A stretch of 64,000 bases of DNA from [Flexibacter] sp. ATCC 35103 (GCF_001975985.1 NZ_MTQF01000006.1:62001-126000), one strand, 5' to 3'. Shown: positions 28,067-37,872, counted from the stretch's first letter. The notes: generated by a model not told the origin, from the sequence alone. Numbers and translations: made by a program.

Positions 28067-30799
28067 TTAATAAAACAACCAGTCTATCGCACCTTTTTCT
28101 CCTGCATCGATATAACCAACATCGCGTGGTGTTATGGTTTGATTGGCGTCTATAAAACCTAAAATCAAAACTCTTCCTTTGCCTAAGTCCAGTTTATTTT
28201 CGCCAGGTTCAAAAGTATAGGTGTGAATATTAACTCTTGGTAATTCTTTGAGGTTCATGGCGCTCGCTAAAATAACTTCGGCCTGACCGTGTGCATTTCC
28301 GGCGGCATCAGTTTCTAAACTTGGCGGAAATAAAAACCTTTTCTGATCTGAATTAAAATAGCCAACAACCAGTTTTACGGCTTTGGTATTTTTAAATTTT
28401 AAATGAGTTCCATTCTCATTTTGTGCTGTTTCATCGAAAGTAATCCCTTTTAGGTTTTGCAATTCCGGAGCTACTTTTACAATTTCAGAAATTGGGGTTG
28501 CGTATACTTTTGTTCCGTTTTTTACGGCGTAAGTTCCTTTGCTTTCACTTAGTAAAGTTACCTCTGCAGATTGCCAAGGTTTACCTTCTTTGGTTTCTAT
28601 TTTACCATCTTTGGATGATTTTAGTAATTCTAAATTTCGTTTAAAATTAACCAATTCACGTTCGTAATGTGGTAATAATTCCTTCCAGGTTTTGTTATTT
28701 CCGTCATCACCACCAATCGGAATTCGGCGTTGGGCAGTTTGCATACTATTGGCATACCAATACGTATCTTTTGTAAGATCGACCAATAATTCATAATATT
28801 CGATACTTTTTTGCAGATGTGGCAGCGCTTTATCAAGATCAGTAATTTCGTTAGAATAACTGTATCTCAGAACCAATAACGCCGCTTTTACTTTTTCTGA
28901 AAAGAAATAAGCAAAAGCCTTATAAGCATATATATCATTTTTAAGACGTAAAAACTCTTCTTTATCTTTGGTTACTTTTAACTCTGCTTTGTCAATCGCT
29001 TCAACGGCTAATTTTCCATGTTCTGTGATTTCTGCAATAATTTGCGTTGGAAGTTCGCCAGAATGTGGTTCGTGATTCCACTCTTTTTTGGCATATTCCA
29101 AAAGCAACTCACCGGCAGGTCCGCATGATTCATGAAATCCCGGATAAACTCTCCATTTTGCAGGATTTACCAACTGACTTTCGAACATTCCTAACAATAA
29201 AGTTTGGCGGTTTCCTTCGGTAATTCCGAAACGTCTTAAGGTTTTTGGAGCAATTTCTCCCGTTTCTTCGTAAGCTTTTAAGATGTTATTTGCTGCCTCA
29301 GAGTCTGTTCCGTATTTAGCAGCCAGATCTTTATCCCAAAATTTAACCTCCTCATTTCTGTCCCGTTTACTGTCCCACGCATATCTTGCCCAGGCTTTGT
29401 ACCAGATCCAGTCCCGATCCATTTCGAGAATTCGTTCACCTGTTTTAGTTTTATCTGCTGAGTAAGGCCAGTCCCAATAGGATGCCTGAGGATATAAGTG
29501 TAACGCATTTGCTCCGTGTACGCTGTGCATGGCTTTTACCGTTTTCTGGATAAAATCTGGCGAACCGTATCTAAAAGGTTCCAGATTTGCCAGAATATGA
29601 ACATTCTCAATATGGATCGATTTTAAAGCGCTTAATTGTTTATGCGTTTCACCCCAAGGTCCGCCTGGCGTGTAAGTTGTTAAGGATTCGCCGGTATATT
29701 TACTTTCTGTATATAAATTTTTATATAATGGAAGCGATTTTTCCATCACTAAAGGTCCATCAGTATCATGCGAACGCAAAATAATGGGCGGTTCATCTGT
29801 TCTTCCTAACGCTTTTAATCCGTCCTGAACTCCCGGAATAATCGTTTTGGTAAACCATTCGACATCATCATCTATTGTATTTATTGCTTCGCCAAGGCAA
29901 ACCAGCAAACCTACATTTGGATATTTTTCGATAAATGCTGCGATAGATTTTCTCGTATAATCTGAAAGTAAAGGCGTAATTGGTCTCGATCGATCCTGTG
30001 TTTTAATATTATAATGTTCTGCAAAAGGTTTGGAAACAATGATATTGTAAAACATCTGAATCACCCAGATTCCTCTTTTGTTGGCTTCTTCGGTCAGAAA
30101 TTTATAGATTTCTTCGTTCTTCTTGAAATCTTCGTCGCTTACTTCCACAGCAAAAGGATAATCTTTTAGTTTAACTAATGAAGCAAACGGATGTCCGTTC
30201 CATAAATACAATGAATTCATTCTGTTATCGACCATCATATCCAAGTACTTTGTCCATAGTTTTTTATCATAAAACCAAGGGAAGGTTTCCGGCGTATACG
30301 GATATTCATAAACATCTCTTCCCGGAAGATAAGTCGTTTTCTGCATTCCGATACAAGCGCCTCTTAAAACCATTTCCGGACTGTCTTCGATATTAATTTC
30401 TGACGGAATCGAACCAGAAGCCTTAATACAATCTGCCAGTTCCATTGCACCATACAATGCACCTGAAGCATCAGTTCCTTCTATATATATGATATTTTTT
30501 TGGCTACGAATTTGAAAACCTTCTTTTTTAGTCAGTTTACTGTCGTCGATTTTAGCAGTTTTTGAATGCTGTTTCCAAAAATCAGTTCCTTTTTCGCCAA
30601 TTACAATTACTTTATCTTTTGAGTTTTTAATGATTTTATCCGAAGAAGCTACTTTAAAACCTTTTCCTGATAAGACTTCAGATAGTTTTTCAGCTCCAAA
30701 ATTAGCTCTCGGCGATTTTATATCACTAACAATAGTGACATTTTGTGCTGTTGCGAAAGTGGTGTAGAAGCCTAAAAAAAGTAAAGTAAAATATTTCAT
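28067..30799 (-). CDS. Uncharacterised GH67/GH115-like glycosidase (uronic-acid acting candidate)
   Basis: 910 residues with a signal peptide (FTLLFLGFYTTFATA-Q). The N-terminus (about 20-145) looks like the small alpha/beta domain that precedes the barrel in GH67, GH115 and GH20 enzymes, with VIVIGEKG, EGFQIRSQKNIIYIEG and GTDASGALYGAMELAD. A large TIM-barrel-like region follows (LYLWNGHPFASLV, LLVCLGEAINTIDDDVEWF, ILRSHDTDGPL), then a long helical segment (about 500-720) and a beta-rich C-terminus. I cannot assign a CAZy family. Acidic residues in CLGEAIN and RSHDTDG are catalytic candidates. In a pectin locus, removal of glucuronic or galacturonic acid is a reasonable guess, by analogy with alpha-glucuronidases only. 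Confidence 0.6.
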   Translation of the reverse strand: MKYFTLLFLGFYTTFATAQNVTIVSDIKSPRANFGAEKLSEVLSGKGFKVASSDKIIKNSKDKVIVIGEKGTDFWKQHSKTAKIDDSKLTKKEGFQIRSQKNIIYIEGTDASGALYGAMELADCIKASGSIPSEINIEDSPEMVLRGACIGMQKTTYLPGRDVYEYPYTPETFPWFYDKKLWTKYLDMMVDNRMNSLYLWNGHPFASLVKLKDYPFAVEVSDEDFKKNEEIYKFLTEEANKRGIWVIQMFYNIIVSKPFAEHYNIKTQDRSRPITPLLSDYTRKSIAAFIEKYPNVGLLVCLGEAINTIDDDVEWFTKTIIPGVQDGLKALGRTDEPPIILRSHDTDGPLVMEKSLPLYKNLYTESKYTGESLTTYTPGGPWGETHKQLSALKSIHIENVHILANLEPFRYGSPDFIQKTVKAMHSVHGANALHLYPQASYWDWPYSADKTKTGERILEMDRDWIWYKAWARYAWDSKRDRNEEVKFWDKDLAAKYGTDSEAANNILKAYEETGEIAPKTLRRFGITEGNRQTLLLGMFESQLVNPAKWRVYPGFHESCGPAGELLLEYAKKEWNHEPHSGELPTQIIAEITEHGKLAVEAIDKAELKVTKDKEEFLRLKNDIYAYKAFAYFFSEKVKAALLVLRYSYSNEITDLDKALPHLQKSIEYYELLVDLTKDTYWYANSMQTAQRRIPIGGDDGNNKTWKELLPHYERELVNFKRNLELLKSSKDGKIETKEGKPWQSAEVTLLSESKGTYAVKNGTKVYATPISEIVKVAPELQNLKGITFDETAQNENGTHLKFKNTKAVKLVVGYFNSDQKRFLFPPSLETDAAGNAHGQAEVILASAMNLKELPRVNIHTYTFEPGENKLDLGKGRVLILGFIDANQTITPRDVGYIDAGEKGAIDWLFY

Positions 30800-30838
30800 T
30801 GTATTGTAATTTTTATTCTTGGTGCATTATTCGATTCT

Positions 30839-30871
30839 AGACCTGACAGGTTTTAAAAACCTGTCAGGTCT
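30839..30871. repeat. Perfect 33-bp palindrome, copy 1
   Basis: AGACCTGACAGGTTTT, a central A, then AAAACCTGTCAGGTCT. It lies between the GH67-like and isomerase-like genes. An identical copy is at 38049-38081. Confidence 0.9.
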
Positions 30872-30885
30872 ACCATTATCGATAT

Positions 30886-31782
30886 TTAGTTCTGAAAAAT
30901 CTTTTTCAAATACGCCACATTTGCGCCATAATTTGCTTTTACATTGTGAACCTGAGTCACATCTCTGGAACGTTCTACAATCAGCCATCCACTCCATTTC
31001 ATTTCGTCAAGTGCATTTTTAATTTTTGGCATATCGATCGCACTGTCATTTTCTAACCAGACTTTATCCGTATTTGAAGCGTGAATTTGTCCTAAATGTT
31101 TTTTGCCTAAAATCTTTAATTCTGAAACAATATCTCTTCCGTTATCTACCGCATTTGCAAAGTTGAACGAACTCTTAATATACTTCGAATCAATTTCTTC
31201 CAATAACTTTTTCTCTTCGGTGGCATTTAATGACGTTTCAATGGCAATTACACCGCCAATTTTACCGACTTGTTTTCCAGCCCATTTTAATCTTTCGATA
31301 ATTACAGGACGTAATTCCGGATTTTTAACCAAATCACTTTCTGTTCCTAACGGAAGGTAAGCCACTTTCACTTTCATGTCTTTCATTGCCTTTACACAAT
31401 CATCGATCATAGGCACAATAGTTTCTCTTTTTGCAAAAGACTGTGCATAAAATCCGGACATGGCAATTGAACTTATTCCCACATTCAATTCTTTCGACTT
31501 ATCAAGAAATTTTTGTCTTTCTACCGGATCTCCTAATTTACTGTCAAAAGTAGGTCTGTTACCCAAACCTCCCATATCCAGTTCTATACCGTCAGCTTTT
31601 ATCTCAGCGGCTAAACCAAAAGCACCTAATTTTTGTCTTTTTAAAATCATCCAGTCGCAAACCGCAACTTTGTATTGTTGCTTTTTATTAGAAGACTGAG
31701 CCGTTGCACAACTATTGAACGTAGCTGATAAAACAACAAGTATTGCAATAATTAATTTTTTCTGAATGTTAGTTGACTTCAT
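30886..31782 (-). CDS. Exported sugar phosphate isomerase/epimerase-like TIM-barrel protein
   Basis: 298 residues. The N-terminus is an export signal with a possible lipoprotein Cys (SATFNSCATAQSS). The rest is a xylose-isomerase-like (AP endonuclease 2) TIM barrel. Likely metal ligands are the Glu in IAIETSL, the Asp in FNFANAVDNG, the His in GQIHASN and the Glu in WLIVERS. The family usually works on free or phosphorylated sugars in the cytosol; this one carries an export signal, so it should act in the periplasm on a sugar released by the surrounding hydrolases, or on a glycoside. It lies between the GH67-like and sialidase-fold genes. The exact reaction is unknown. Confidence 0.75.
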   Translation of the reverse strand: MKSTNIQKKLIIAILVVLSATFNSCATAQSSNKKQQYKVAVCDWMILKRQKLGAFGLAAEIKADGIELDMGGLGNRPTFDSKLGDPVERQKFLDKSKELNVGISSIAMSGFYAQSFAKRETIVPMIDDCVKAMKDMKVKVAYLPLGTESDLVKNPELRPVIIERLKWAGKQVGKIGGVIAIETSLNATEEKKLLEEIDSKYIKSSFNFANAVDNGRDIVSELKILGKKHLGQIHASNTDKVWLENDSAIDMPKIKNALDEMKWSGWLIVERSRDVTQVHNVKANYGANVAYLKKIFQN

Positions 31783-31798
31783 AATTGTTTATTTTTTT

Positions 31799-31937
31799 GC
31801 CACAGATTAAAAAGGATTTAATTGATTAAAAAATCTGCTAATCCGCCAAATCTGCGAGAAAAATTAACTCTCGCAGATTTGGCGGATTTTGGAGATTAAA
31901 TAAAATAAAAATCATTCTAATCCTTTTTAATCTGTGG
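31799..31937. repeat. Double nested inverted repeat (CCACAGATTAAAAAGG / AATCCGCCAAATCTGCG)
   Basis: Outer arms CCACAGATTAAAAAGGATT (31800-31818) and their perfect complement (31919-31937) enclose inner arms AATCCGCCAAATCTGCGAGA (31840-31859) and their perfect complement (31869-31888). It fills almost the whole gap between two genes and could form a cruciform or a long RNA stem. Confidence 0.9.
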
Positions 31938-31956
31938 TAAATATTTTTTTTTCAAA

Positions 31957-33102
31957 TTACTCTTCTTCTGCCTTAACAGCCGTTACGACTTTGTTTTCGT
32001 CTCCGGGCCAGATTCCGTTTTTGATTGGGAGTGTTTTCAATTTATCAGGATCGATTTTTATATATTTCAGTTTTTCCCTTCTCCAGGTGTAAACGATATG
32101 TACCATTCCGTCAGAACTCTGAATCATGGACGGATAAGAATATTGACTGATTTTTGAATCTTCTAAAACTAAGGCTGCATTCCAGTGAATCCCATCTTTC
32201 GAAACTGAAACATTCAAAGGAGTTCTTGGGCCTTTTGCCTCTGTTCCCGGAGGAAGAACATGATTGTAAACTAATAAATGCCTTCCGTCTTTTAGAGTTA
32301 CTGCATCAGTTCCTGAGTTGTTATTGGGTAAACCAATTAATTCTACATCTGACCAGGTTTTTCCGTTATCTTTAGAAAATGTGCTAAAAATGGCTCTGTT
32401 TCTGGTTCTTCCAATTGCCTGAATACGGCCATCTTTGTGGAATAAAATACTAGGCTGAATCGCGTTTATTTTTTGTTTTCCTCTAGGTAAAGTATCGCCC
32501 ATAATCCATGTTTTTCCAAAATCAGGCGTGCTTTCCATTCGAAGTCTCCAGCCGTCGCCTTCGATACTTGACGGACACAATAAAGTTCCGTTGCTTAATA
32601 AAACTGGTTTATTTTTGATTGGTCCCAAGAAACCATCAGGCATTTTTTGTGCCTCAGACCATGTTTTTCCGTTATCAGATGAAGTTCTGATCACGCCCCA
32701 CCATTCAGATGGTTTAGGTCCTATTTTATAGAAAAGCATTAAGTCTCCACCAGGAATTTGATACAAAACCGGATTCCATGTTGGTAATCTCGGGCCTTCT
32801 TTCATTACTCCATCAGCAACTTTAGTGGCTTCGTTCCATTTATCACTCCCTTTTGGTTTGATGCTTACATAGATACAAACGTCAGGATGTCTTTCGTGAG
32901 TTCCGCCAAACCAGGAGGAAACTAAATCTCCATTTGAAGCTTCGACAATCGTAACAGCGTGGCAAGAAGGATATGGCGCTTTATCATAAATAAATTCATC
33001 AACTAAAATACCTTCTTTCCAGGTCTTATTCTGTAAAGTGGGTTTGCAGCTCACAAAAAGCAAAACCCCAAACAAGACAAATGTTAACTTTATTATCTTC
33101 AT
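31957..33102 (-). CDS. Sialidase-fold (BNR/Asp-box) beta-propeller glycosidase candidate, lipoprotein
   Basis: 381 residues. The signal ends in a lipobox-like FVSC followed by KPTLQ. At least three Asp boxes are visible (SSDNGKTWSEA, TPDFGKTWIMG, SKDNGKTWSDV) plus SKDGIHW, so it is a six-bladed propeller of the BNR_2 sialidase type. SWFGGTHERHPD near the N-terminus and SYPSMIQSSDGMVHIVYTW near the C-terminus are typical of a group often annotated as exo-alpha-sialidase in glycan loci. A classic FRIP motif is not seen, and sialic acid is not expected in pectin. In this setting it may remove another acidic sugar, such as Kdo, or act as a lyase. The function is inferred from fold only. Confidence 0.7.
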   Translation of the reverse strand: MKIIKLTFVLFGVLLFVSCKPTLQNKTWKEGILVDEFIYDKAPYPSCHAVTIVEASNGDLVSSWFGGTHERHPDVCIYVSIKPKGSDKWNEATKVADGVMKEGPRLPTWNPVLYQIPGGDLMLFYKIGPKPSEWWGVIRTSSDNGKTWSEAQKMPDGFLGPIKNKPVLLSNGTLLCPSSIEGDGWRLRMESTPDFGKTWIMGDTLPRGKQKINAIQPSILFHKDGRIQAIGRTRNRAIFSTFSKDNGKTWSDVELIGLPNNNSGTDAVTLKDGRHLLVYNHVLPPGTEAKGPRTPLNVSVSKDGIHWNAALVLEDSKISQYSYPSMIQSSDGMVHIVYTWRREKLKYIKIDPDKLKTLPIKNGIWPGDENKVVTAVKAEEE

Positions 33103-33239
33103 TCTTAATTTTATTTTGAATTAAAATTTTTGATTTTTAATGCATTCCTAATAATTTTTAAAGCAAAATTATTTATTAAGTGTAAAAATAACACTAAAAA
33201 ATTAAAGATGTATCCTGTACTATCCCGAATTATTTAAAA

Positions 33240-35999
33240 TTAACGTTTAACGCTTATTGCATAAGAACCTGAAGGCAATGTCAAGACTTGTTTATTATTT
33301 TCTATTTTATAAGATATGACTATTTTAGTCAGCTTTTCATCATTCAAAACTATATCTGAAGCATTTGTAGCAGGCAAATACACTTTTGCAGCAGTATTGG
33401 CAGGAATTGTAATATTCCATTGCAAATTGTTTTTAGATTTTTTCCAGTTGCTTTTTATGGTTCCATAAATCGATTCATATGAAGCATTAACGAATGTTAA
33501 TCCCGTTTCGAAATCAGGTTTCATGATGATTTCCCTGAAACCCGGAGTTTGAGGATTACTTTTGATTCCGGCAATATTTTCATAATACCAAATCAACAAA
33601 TCCCCTAATAACATGACATGGTTTTGAGAATTCATTTTAGGATCAGCCGTATTCCCGTTCCATAATTCCCAGATTGTCGTCGCGCCATTTTTAGCCATAT
33701 ATCCCCAACTTGGATACGTATTATTCGATGCCAGTTTATAACTCAAATCTGGTCGTCCGTATTCAGATAATGTTCGCATTAAAAACTGAGTTCCTATAAC
33801 TCCGGTACTTATATGCCCTTTGTATGTGACTTCGACTTCATGCACAATATTATCAAACACTTTTGATTTCAGGTTTTCAGGAACCATCCCAAATGCCAGC
33901 GGAAGCAAATTTGCTGTTACCGTATTGTTTGCGTATTTATTTGTTTTTGGATCAAAAAACTTCGCATTAAAAGCCGTTTTTATCTTTTCAGAAAGGGAAT
34001 CGTAATATTGAATATCTTCAGAATTTGTTCCATTAATTGCTGCAAACTTTTTCATTTTTTGCAGTAAATGATAATAAAAAGCACTGGCAATTAATTCTCC
34101 ATTGGTAGTTCTTGCAGAGTCTTTTGAGTGAATTAATTCTAAAGATTCCGGTGGAACGCACCAATCTCCGTATTTATCTTTGGTCATTAAATCTTTAACC
34201 AGATAATTTTCTTCCATATACACCACCCATTTTTTCATGGAGGAATAATGTTTTTCAATCACTTTTTTATCACCAAATTGCTGATACAGCATATCTGCTA
34301 CCGTAATATATGTTCCGGGCCAAGTCACATTATCACCGTAATAACGCCAGAAAGCCGGTGCAACATCCGGAATTCCGCCATCTGCTGTTTGAGCATTTTT
34401 GATATCATCCAGCCATTTGGCATACAAAGTCTGATTATCAAATAAAAAACTTTCGCCATATGCACCCGTTGTACGATCGCCTAACCAGGGCTGACGTTCA
34501 TTACGTTGCGGACAATCGATTGGCATTCCTTTATAATTACCTCTGATTCCCCAATAGGCATTCTTAAAAATCTGATTCATAGTTGCGTCAGATGATTCAA
34601 AAGTTCCAATGGTTTTGATATTATCGTAAACTACTTTTCCAACAAAATCATCCAAAGTTGGTTTTGTCGGAAATCCTGAAACTTCTACAAAACGAAATCC
34701 GTGAAATATAAATCTTGGTTCCCAAATTTCTTCACCTTCGCCTTTTAAAGTATAAACATCAGTAGTTCTGGCGTCGCGTAAATTTTCGATATATAAAGAT
34801 CCGTCTGCTTGTAATGATTCGGCAAATTTCAAGGTAATTTTATCACCGCTTTTTCCTTTTACTTTTAATTGCAGCCATCCCACCATATTTTGTCCCATAT
34901 CCAGAATGTAAGTTCCTTTAAGAGTTTGTTTGATAGAAATGGGTTTTACTTCGCCCATAATTTTCATATTTGGCGTCATTTGGGCTTCATAAAAACCTCC
35001 CGGTTCCTGAACATATTCTGCCGTTAACCAAGTTTTATCATCAAAATTGATCGTATTCCAATTTTTCATTTCCTTGCGGGCATCATATTCTTCGCCGTCA
35101 TATTCGTTATTCGATAAAATAGGTCCGTTTGTGGTTACTTTCCAAGTGTCGTCAGTTCTAATGATATCTTTTGTTCCATCGGTATATTCAACGAACAATT
35201 GCAAAGCCATTTTTGGATACCCAAAAGTTTTAATTTTATACGGTTTATAATCCTGACGCATGGTAAAAAAACGTCCGTTTCCTAAAATTGTTCCCAACAT
35301 ATTTTTACCTTCTTTCAATTGCGAAGTCACATCAAAAACATTGTATTTGACATTCTTGGTATAATCCGTTGGAACCGGCGCTAAAACCTGATCACCAATT
35401 TTATTTCCGTTGATATATAATTCATACAAACCCATGCCCATGATATAAACCTTGGCATTTTTGATTTGTTTTTTTAAGTTGATTTCTTTTCTTAAATATC
35501 TGGCAGACAATTTCGAATACTGAGAAATACTGTCTCCTACCGAAGCTTTTTCATACCCAATCCATCGGGTTGATTTCCAATCGGCATAATTTAAAATTCC
35601 CATACTAAAATGAGCATTTTCTTTCGATTGAATTTCTCCTTTATTGGTAAAAACCGTTACCTTCCAAAACGCATTTTGTCTGTCGTCCAGTTTTTTTCCG
35701 CTATAAATAATATTTACCGATGCGTCACTTTCAATTTTTCCGCTATCCCATAAATCAGCTTTATTCGAATTTAAATTTTCTAAAGTAGAAGCCACAATAA
35801 TTTGATACGCCGTTTGTTTTACATCGTTGATATCTGCATTTATTTGCCAGCTCAATCTTGGTTTCACAACGTCAATTCCTTCCGGATTGTTCAGCATTTC
35901 GCATTGCAAATTGGTAACGCTGATTTTATTTTGGGCTTTCGCCGAAATTGAAATCAGTATTATAATGATGAATGTTATGTGTAAAAAAAACTTTTTCAT
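33240..35999 (-). CDS. GH78 alpha-L-rhamnosidase
   Basis: 919 residues, signal peptide (HITFIIIILISISAKA-Q). Full GH78 architecture: N-terminal fibronectin-like and Bac_rhamnosid_N domains (about 25-330; RPRLSWQI is written here as KPRLSWQI, LYELYINGNKIG), a concanavalin-like domain (about 345-450), the (alpha/alpha)6 catalytic barrel (about 460-800) and a C-terminal beta domain. The general acid Glu is E501 in DCPQRNERQPWLGDR; the general base is the Glu in TTIWELWNGN. It should release terminal L-rhamnose from rhamnogalacturonan oligosaccharides in the periplasm. A second GH78 lies at 42482. They share family but not close sequence, so they probably cut different linkages. Confidence 0.93.
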   Translation of the reverse strand: MKKFFLHITFIIIILISISAKAQNKISVTNLQCEMLNNPEGIDVVKPRLSWQINADINDVKQTAYQIIVASTLENLNSNKADLWDSGKIESDASVNIIYSGKKLDDRQNAFWKVTVFTNKGEIQSKENAHFSMGILNYADWKSTRWIGYEKASVGDSISQYSKLSARYLRKEINLKKQIKNAKVYIMGMGLYELYINGNKIGDQVLAPVPTDYTKNVKYNVFDVTSQLKEGKNMLGTILGNGRFFTMRQDYKPYKIKTFGYPKMALQLFVEYTDGTKDIIRTDDTWKVTTNGPILSNNEYDGEEYDARKEMKNWNTINFDDKTWLTAEYVQEPGGFYEAQMTPNMKIMGEVKPISIKQTLKGTYILDMGQNMVGWLQLKVKGKSGDKITLKFAESLQADGSLYIENLRDARTTDVYTLKGEGEEIWEPRFIFHGFRFVEVSGFPTKPTLDDFVGKVVYDNIKTIGTFESSDATMNQIFKNAYWGIRGNYKGMPIDCPQRNERQPWLGDRTTGAYGESFLFDNQTLYAKWLDDIKNAQTADGGIPDVAPAFWRYYGDNVTWPGTYITVADMLYQQFGDKKVIEKHYSSMKKWVVYMEENYLVKDLMTKDKYGDWCVPPESLELIHSKDSARTTNGELIASAFYYHLLQKMKKFAAINGTNSEDIQYYDSLSEKIKTAFNAKFFDPKTNKYANNTVTANLLPLAFGMVPENLKSKVFDNIVHEVEVTYKGHISTGVIGTQFLMRTLSEYGRPDLSYKLASNNTYPSWGYMAKNGATTIWELWNGNTADPKMNSQNHVMLLGDLLIWYYENIAGIKSNPQTPGFREIIMKPDFETGLTFVNASYESIYGTIKSNWKKSKNNLQWNITIPANTAAKVYLPATNASDIVLNDEKLTKIVISYKIENNKQVLTLPSGSYAISVKR

Positions 36000-36080
36000 G
36001 TTTTGTGTTTTAGTGGTATGCTATACTGTTTTTTTGCCCGCAGATTTGACGGATTGACGCAGGTTTTATTCTCATTTTAT

Positions 36081-36180
36081 GTCATCCTGAGCGAAGTCGA
36101 AGGACACACGCAGATCGATAAAGATTGGCGATTTTGATAGTAGAGTTTCTTGCGTGTCCTTCGACTTCGCTCAGGATGAC
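36081..36180. repeat. Inverted repeat of the GTCATCCTGAGCGAAGTCG family
   Basis: The arms starting GTCATCCTGAGCGAAGTCGA (36081) and ending at 36180 are complementary over 27 bases, with a 2-base slip further in. The core is a repeat I have often seen between genes in Bacteroidota. Outside it, a diverged CGCAGATTTGACGGATT-type pair flanks the element. Confidence 0.88.
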
Positions 36181-36239
36181 AAACCAAACGAAAAACCGGC
36201 GCTAACCCGTTAAACCCGCAAAATCCGTGGGCCAATAAT

Positions 36240-37808
36240 TTACTCCGAAACTAACTTCTCCAATTTCTCAGAAACAGCAATTTCCTTACCATTTTTAAAA
36301 ATCCTAAATCCTTTTCCTTTATGATATTTCTCTCCGGTTTTATCCCAAAGAATAGTAATAATATTACCGTGATACAAAACATTATCTAAACAAAACCAAT
36401 CCCACTTTTCCTGCGGAATCAATGGGTTTACTTCAATTTTTTCATCAGCTCTTGGTCTTAAACCAACTATTCCAGTTATCATCAGATCATTAAAAGTCGA
36501 ATGATTGTAATAACGGCTGCGTTCTCTGTCGCCCATTAACCAATATCCTGTTGTTTCGTCCAGATATTCTCCCAAATAGGGTTTTCCTCTGTAATATTGT
36601 GATTGCACATACAAATCCATTTGTTTGAAATAATCGCTTTTGGCAACAAAATTCTGATCGTAATTATTCAAAACATTAGCCAAAGCCGTCAATGTTTGTG
36701 AACTCGCAAAAGGCCAAATAGCGCCGTCCCATTCGCAAGTTCCAGTTCCGTGTGTTCTAAAACGCGGACTTCTTCTCTCTGCCGTTGTTAACCCAAATGG
36801 GGCCGAAAATCCTTTTTCATCTTTAATTTGTTCCCACGCTTTTTCGAAACCTTTGTCTTTCTGAGGCAGATTAAAATACCACGGAATAAAACCAATCGCT
36901 TCCCGAACTTGTGCTAATGTATCTTTTTCAGTAAACGTTTCAAAGAACTCACTTTTAGTATTCCACAGTTTTGTTTCAACCAATTTTTGAAGTGTATCTG
37001 CTTTAGCTTCAAAATAAGTTTCCTGATTTGTATCGCCTTTTAGCTTTGCTATTTTCGCCAAAGCTGTTGCATTTCCAAACATATAACTGTTAATCGTTGG
37101 GCGCGCATTTCTAAATTTTCTGGCTCCGCTTAAAGATTCTTCCATTCCATCTTTTACATCAAATTGCCAAAACAATCCGTCTTTACGTTTTCTATCACCT
37201 TCCCAAGCCGCATATTCTGCGACCAAATCAGGATACATATCCAACAAAAATTTATCGTCTTTATTTACTAAATATCTGTTGTACAATGCATCAGACGTCC
37301 AGCTGCTAAAAGTTCTGAGCTTTTTCATTGGTTTGCCGTCATTTCCTCTAAACCACAAATGAACATCCTGCTCCAAATATTCCGGATTATGAATCCATCG
37401 AAATTCATTAATATGATGTCCCAAAGCACAACTAATCATATTGTATTTATCGGCATAAGAACGATCTACCAAAAACTCTGTAATCGCAAATCCCTGAGGC
37501 GTTTTCTTGATATGTTTGCGCGCACTCCACCAACGGAAATAATAAATCTCTTCAAAATTTTGCTGCGGACATTCAAACAACGGAATATTCTTTTCCATCC
37601 AAACCCACGCAGAATCATTCGGAATTGCTCCTTTTATATTCTCATCTTCCATCGTGTTGAAATAATCAACATAATGTTTGAAATTTTCTTCTTTTAAGAC
37701 AACTGCCAAACTTTTTTTAGATGAATTTATTCCTGATTTACAACTTATGTTTAAAGTTGAAATCAAGATTATAAAAGCAATTATTTTGTATTTAAAATGA
37801 TGTAACAT
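36240..37808 (-). CDS. (alpha/alpha)6-barrel glycosidase of MGH1-like type, lipoprotein candidate
   Basis: 522 residues from the ATG at 37806-37808; the TTG two codons earlier is less likely. The signal ends near STLNISC, a plausible lipoprotein Cys. The body resembles the MGH1-like (GH63/GH37-related) alpha/alpha toroid: EEIYYFRWWSARKHI, FGNATALAKIAKLKGD, TCEWDGAIWPFASSQTL, and YLGEYLDETTGYWLMGDRER. Acidic residues in CEWDGAIWP and GEYLDE are candidates for catalysis. I cannot assign a CAZy family. It is encoded between a GH78 and the GH95, so it probably removes one sugar from the same side chain, for example an arabinose. Confidence 0.65.
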   Translation of the reverse strand: MLHHFKYKIIAFIILISTLNISCKSGINSSKKSLAVVLKEENFKHYVDYFNTMEDENIKGAIPNDSAWVWMEKNIPLFECPQQNFEEIYYFRWWSARKHIKKTPQGFAITEFLVDRSYADKYNMISCALGHHINEFRWIHNPEYLEQDVHLWFRGNDGKPMKKLRTFSSWTSDALYNRYLVNKDDKFLLDMYPDLVAEYAAWEGDRKRKDGLFWQFDVKDGMEESLSGARKFRNARPTINSYMFGNATALAKIAKLKGDTNQETYFEAKADTLQKLVETKLWNTKSEFFETFTEKDTLAQVREAIGFIPWYFNLPQKDKGFEKAWEQIKDEKGFSAPFGLTTAERRSPRFRTHGTGTCEWDGAIWPFASSQTLTALANVLNNYDQNFVAKSDYFKQMDLYVQSQYYRGKPYLGEYLDETTGYWLMGDRERSRYYNHSTFNDLMITGIVGLRPRADEKIEVNPLIPQEKWDWFCLDNVLYHGNIITILWDKTGEKYHKGKGFRIFKNGKEIAVSEKLEKLVSE

Positions 37809-37852
37809 ATTCAAATTATTATTTTTAAAATTCTTTTTTCAACACATCTTTT

Positions 37853-37872
37853 CAACGGATTAAAATCCGTTG
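37853..37872. repeat. Short palindrome CAACGGATT-AA-AATCCGTTG
   Basis: A perfect 20-bp palindrome in the gap upstream of the MGH1-like gene. Another short one, AACGAAGATTCTTCGTT, lies at 37998-38014. The gap contains no gene. Confidence 0.6.

Noticed and set aside
31957..33102. True sialidase
   Set aside because: Only the fold and Asp boxes are seen. The arginine/FRIP signature is not clear and the locus targets plant pectin.
36081..36180. Insertion sequence or phage attachment site
   Set aside because: There is no transposase or integrase nearby and no visible target duplication. The sequence matches a dispersed intergenic repeat type.
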